Origin: Pseudomonadota bacterium
GTDB lineage: Bacteria > Pseudomonadota > Alphaproteobacteria > UBA1280 > UBA12223
NCBI GenBank assembly: GCA_002937495.1
Contig: PTJW01000010.1
Location: forward strand, 1-15,810
Direction of reading: 5' to 3'
DNA: 15,810 bases
The translations under genes and the position numbers were made by a program. Below the pieces are notes generated by a model. It did no database searches. It was given only the letters and a program-made list of their open reading frames with translations, and had not been told where the DNA came from. Shown here piece by piece: positions 13,582 to 15,810 of the stretch; position 1 is the first letter of the stretch, and each line of letters opens with the position of its first letter.

Positions 13582-15210
13582 TTATATATCTTTATTCGGA
13601 TTTGGAATTAATTTTAGCCATTGGCCATTTTTTATATCCGCATTATAATCATCATACAATCCATTGATAAGCTTAAACCATTCTTGGTTAAAGTTGATAT
13701 AAGGAATATTATCTTGAGATAATTGCTCTATTGTTTCATCACCTTTTGCTTTAATAGTTTTGATTGCTAAAGGTTTTATTTTTGCTTTTTCTTTAGAGCT
13801 AATTTGTTTTAAATTATCTTTAATAAATAATATATCATCTAACATTACTTCGTCAAATGATTTTTTACTATTTGATGATAAAATGATAACTCTAAAGTTA
13901 TTTTCATAGCTATTATGCTTACCAAAGTTATCTAAGCTGTTTAACTGCTTAATATAAAAGTAGAAATATTGACTATTTATATCAAATAAATCATAAAACC
14001 AATTTGAACTTTTCTTTAATGAAAATAACTCTTCTGATTCGCCTAATTTGTCTGCATAGTCTACAGTTAACATTTTGATATAGCCAGTATCTTTACTCTT
14101 TCTAACATCTTGAATAAATCTTTGCTTAGCATGGGCTTTTAAACCTAGAATTTTTGCTATTAAGTCTAATGATGTAAAGTATCTATCATCTGATTGTTCA
14201 AATATTTCAACTAATACATCTTTTTGATAATTATACGCTAAAGGATCTGAAGTTTGAACTCTTGCCTGATAAAGTTTTGGCAAATTAACCTTTAAGCCCT
14301 GATTTTTCATATATGCTGTATTTTTAAAGCCATAAACACCAGCTAGTGAATTCTTTTTAATTAAAATAGAATCTTTACCTTCAAAAATCTCAAACTCTTG
14401 CTTACCTTTACCTGAATAACCGTATTCTAAGCCGTCAATTTTATTATAAAACTCTTCTTGTTTATATGGCTCTATTAAATAATGGTGCTTTGTATTTTCT
14501 TCAATTTGAGAAACCCTACTTTCAGGGATTGGGTGAGAATCTAAAATAGAATGATTAGACTGCTTTTTAGATTTTAAATTTTCATTTAGGTTATACATTT
14601 TAAGATTTAGCTCATCAAGCTTAGCAAAAGCCTGATAGTTCTGAACCATATTTTCAGCAGGAACTTCTAACTTATTTAAGTATTTAACTGCAAGCAAGTC
14701 AGCCTCATTTTCTAAACTTCTAGAATATGACATGTTAAATGCATCTTCTTCGATTTTACGATTTAAGGCAAAAATACCACCCAACGCCCAGTCTTTAGCG
14801 GCATCAAATGAAACTTTTTTTGCCGAGTGTCTTGCATTAATATGCCCTGCCTCATGTGCTAAAACACCTATTAAAGCAGCTTCATCTTGAATAAATGGTA
14901 ACAAACCACGGTTTAAAAACATATAACCAGGTGTTGCTGCAGCATTTACAACATCATCATCTAAAAAGTAAAATGAAAAATTCTTATCAGACCTTTCACC
15001 TACTGCATAAACCTGCTCGGCTAAGTTTCTGTAATATTCTTGAGTTTTTAAGTCTTTGTAAAATTTTGATTTTGAAACTGTGTTTTTTGAATCTCTACCT
15101 AACTGGTATTCTTCAACCTCATCAAGCACCATAAAATCCAACTTATTAGTAGCTGGATTTTTGGTACAAGCCGAAATTAATAAAACACATAAACACACAC
15201 AAAATCTCAT
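13582..15210 (-). CDS. M48-family lipoprotein metalloprotease with LysM-like C terminus
   Basis: This is a zinc endopeptidase likely anchored on the periplasmic side of the envelope, probably in quality control of outer-membrane proteins or peptidoglycan turnover. The 542 residues begin with a lipoprotein signal ending ISAC (Cys15). The protease domain (about 30-240) contains the zinc motif HEAGH (119-123) and a third ligand in SLENEADLLAVKYL (probably Glu169), with SHPIPESR further on. After residue 240 no TPR repeats are seen; a long beta-rich region follows. The last 60 residues (IKAKGDETIEQLSQ ... LINGLYDD ... IKNGQWLKLIP) resemble a LysM-like module found in alphaproteobacterial predicted Zn proteases (COG4784 type, from memory). 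It begins 6 bp after the CCG-protein stop with GGAG overlapping that stop, so the genes are coupled. Confidence 0.88.
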   Translation of the reverse strand: MRFCVCLCVLLISACTKNPATNKLDFMVLDEVEEYQLGRDSKNTVSKSKFYKDLKTQEYYRNLAEQVYAVGERSDKNFSFYFLDDDVVNAAATPGYMFLNRGLLPFIQDEAALIGVLAHEAGHINARHSAKKVSFDAAKDWALGGIFALNRKIEEDAFNMSYSRSLENEADLLAVKYLNKLEVPAENMVQNYQAFAKLDELNLKMYNLNENLKSKKQSNHSILDSHPIPESRVSQIEENTKHHYLIEPYKQEEFYNKIDGLEYGYSGKGKQEFEIFEGKDSILIKKNSLAGVYGFKNTAYMKNQGLKVNLPKLYQARVQTSDPLAYNYQKDVLVEIFEQSDDRYFTSLDLIAKILGLKAHAKQRFIQDVRKSKDTGYIKMLTVDYADKLGESEELFSLKKSSNWFYDLFDINSQYFYFYIKQLNSLDNFGKHNSYENNFRVIILSSNSKKSFDEVMLDDILFIKDNLKQISSKEKAKIKPLAIKTIKAKGDETIEQLSQDNIPYINFNQEWFKLINGLYDDYNADIKNGQWLKLIPNPNKDI

Positions 15211-15216
15211 TAAGTT

Positions 15217-15810
15217 CTACTCCGCGATTTCTACCTTATATTTGTCAAACTTTGGTAGAGGATCTTGGTGAAGTTTATAAAAACCTAAATCATCTGCTGA
15301 AAAACCAAAACTAGCACCAATTAACTGGGCAATATTCATCTCTGGTAAATCAATTAGTTTACCTAGTTTCTTTTCAGCTTTTTGCTGATAAGCACCAAGT
15401 GCCATATCACATAAAGTACAAGGAGAAACCATAATATCAGCGCCTTTATCTTTAGCAGCTAAACTATGACCACCCGACATACTTAAAAATTCATCTTCAT
15501 TTGGTAACATATAGTGGAAACCACAGCATTTATCCTTACCAGAGTAATCGATAACTTCTGCACCTAAAGTATTTAAAATATCATCTAGGTATAAAGGATG
15601 TTCACCACCTTTGCCATCAAAAATCTCTTGAGGTCTAATAGAATGACAGCCATAAAAAGGAGCAACCCTTAAACCATTTAATGGAGCTTTAATATGCTCT
15701 TTAACCTTATCTAAGCCTAAATCATCAACTAAAACCCAAATAAGGTGTTTAATTTCAATTGTACCTTGATAAGGTCTAACACCTGCTTTTTCTAAAACAC
15801 TATTAACTTT
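15217..15810 (-). CDS. HdrB/SdhE-like CCG-domain protein (5' end outside window)
   Basis: Reading the minus strand back from the stop gives 197 codons open to the window edge, so the first Met inside (15510) is internal. The fragment carries a full cysteine-rich CCG domain: FYGCHSIRP, then 39 residues on KCCGFH, then 34 residues on SPCTLCDMALG, i.e. CX39CCX34CX2C, which matches the family signature. Such domains bind a non-cubane [4Fe-4S] pair in HdrB, or act in LutA/GlpC and in the SdhE subunit of type E succinate:quinone reductases or fumarate reductases. Two domains are usual, so this should be the second one. The operon continues with the M48 lipoprotein. Which enzyme it belongs to depends on the missing upstream genes. 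Confidence 0.85.
   Translation of the reverse strand, partial: KVNSVLEKAGVRPYQGTIEIKHLIWVLVDDLGLDKVKEHIKAPLNGLRVAPFYGCHSIRPQEIFDGKGGEHPLYLDDILNTLGAEVIDYSGKDKCCGFHYMLPNEDEFLSMSGGHSLAAKDKGADIMVSPCTLCDMALGAYQQKAEKKLGKLIDLPEMNIAQLIGASFGFSADDLGFYKLHQDPLPKFDKYKVEIAE

Noticed and set aside
13121..13648. A 175-codon plus-strand open frame opposite the flhA 5' end
   Set aside because: It is the mirror of FlhA hydrophobic codons and shows no ribosome-binding site, domain or plausible composition of its own.
15217..15510. A 97-residue protein starting at Met within the CCG gene
   Set aside because: The frame stays open upstream to the window edge and carries FYGCHS and KCCGF motifs before that Met, so it is an internal codon of a longer gene.

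Overview
The window reads as chromosomal DNA of a low-GC bacterium, most likely an alphaproteobacterium. The main evidence is the rpoA product, which ends in the NWPPENIEELAKKFE tail usual for that class, and the gene order rpsM-rpsK-rpoA-rplQ with no rpsD. An alphaproteobacterial-style M48 lipoprotein protease agrees with this. The proteins are rich in Lys, Asn and Ile, as expected at high AT. Closer placement is not possible from sequence alone.

Left part (1-6700, all on the minus strand). A translation and secretion block runs secY-adk-infA-rpmJ-rpsM-rpsK-rpoA-rplQ. It is followed across a hairpin by an unrecognised Lys-rich protein, then by a terminator, a pilin-like protein and the start of an SGNH-type hydrolase cut by the window edge. 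The rest of the spc ribosomal operon does not precede secY. Instead secY begins behind two well-formed sigma-70-like promoters. Keeping infA and a 38-residue zinc-type rpmJ between adk and rpsM is unusual for the class.

Middle (6680-11399). An unknown 151-residue protein and an LD-carboxypeptidase (ldcA) lie on the minus strand. Back-to-back divergent promoters separate them from a plus-strand pair encoding a TcpQ-like periplasmic protein and a PilN/TcpC-like lipoprotein secretin, the outer-membrane part of a type IVb pilus or a related secretion channel. After a strong terminator comes a small exported protein shaped like a subtilase propeptide (inhibitor I9 type) with no protease attached. 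It converges on a 136-residue unknown that may be a distant relative of the 151-residue one.

Right part (11494-15810, minus strand). A tight cluster reads: HdrB/SdhE-like CCG-domain protein (5' end outside the window), then an M48 lipoprotein metalloprotease, then flhA of the flagellar export gate, closed by a terminator.

Together these suggest a motile, envelope-remodelling bacterium with both flagella and type IVb pilus-like structures. I found no CRISPR array, tRNA, rRNA, insertion sequence or phage module. The longest intergenic stretch (256 bp upstream of secY) is accounted for by a terminator and the tandem promoters. The most unusual points are the gene content and promoter of the secY block, the TA repeat inside the pilus promoter, the orphan propeptide-like protein and the two unknown small proteins.
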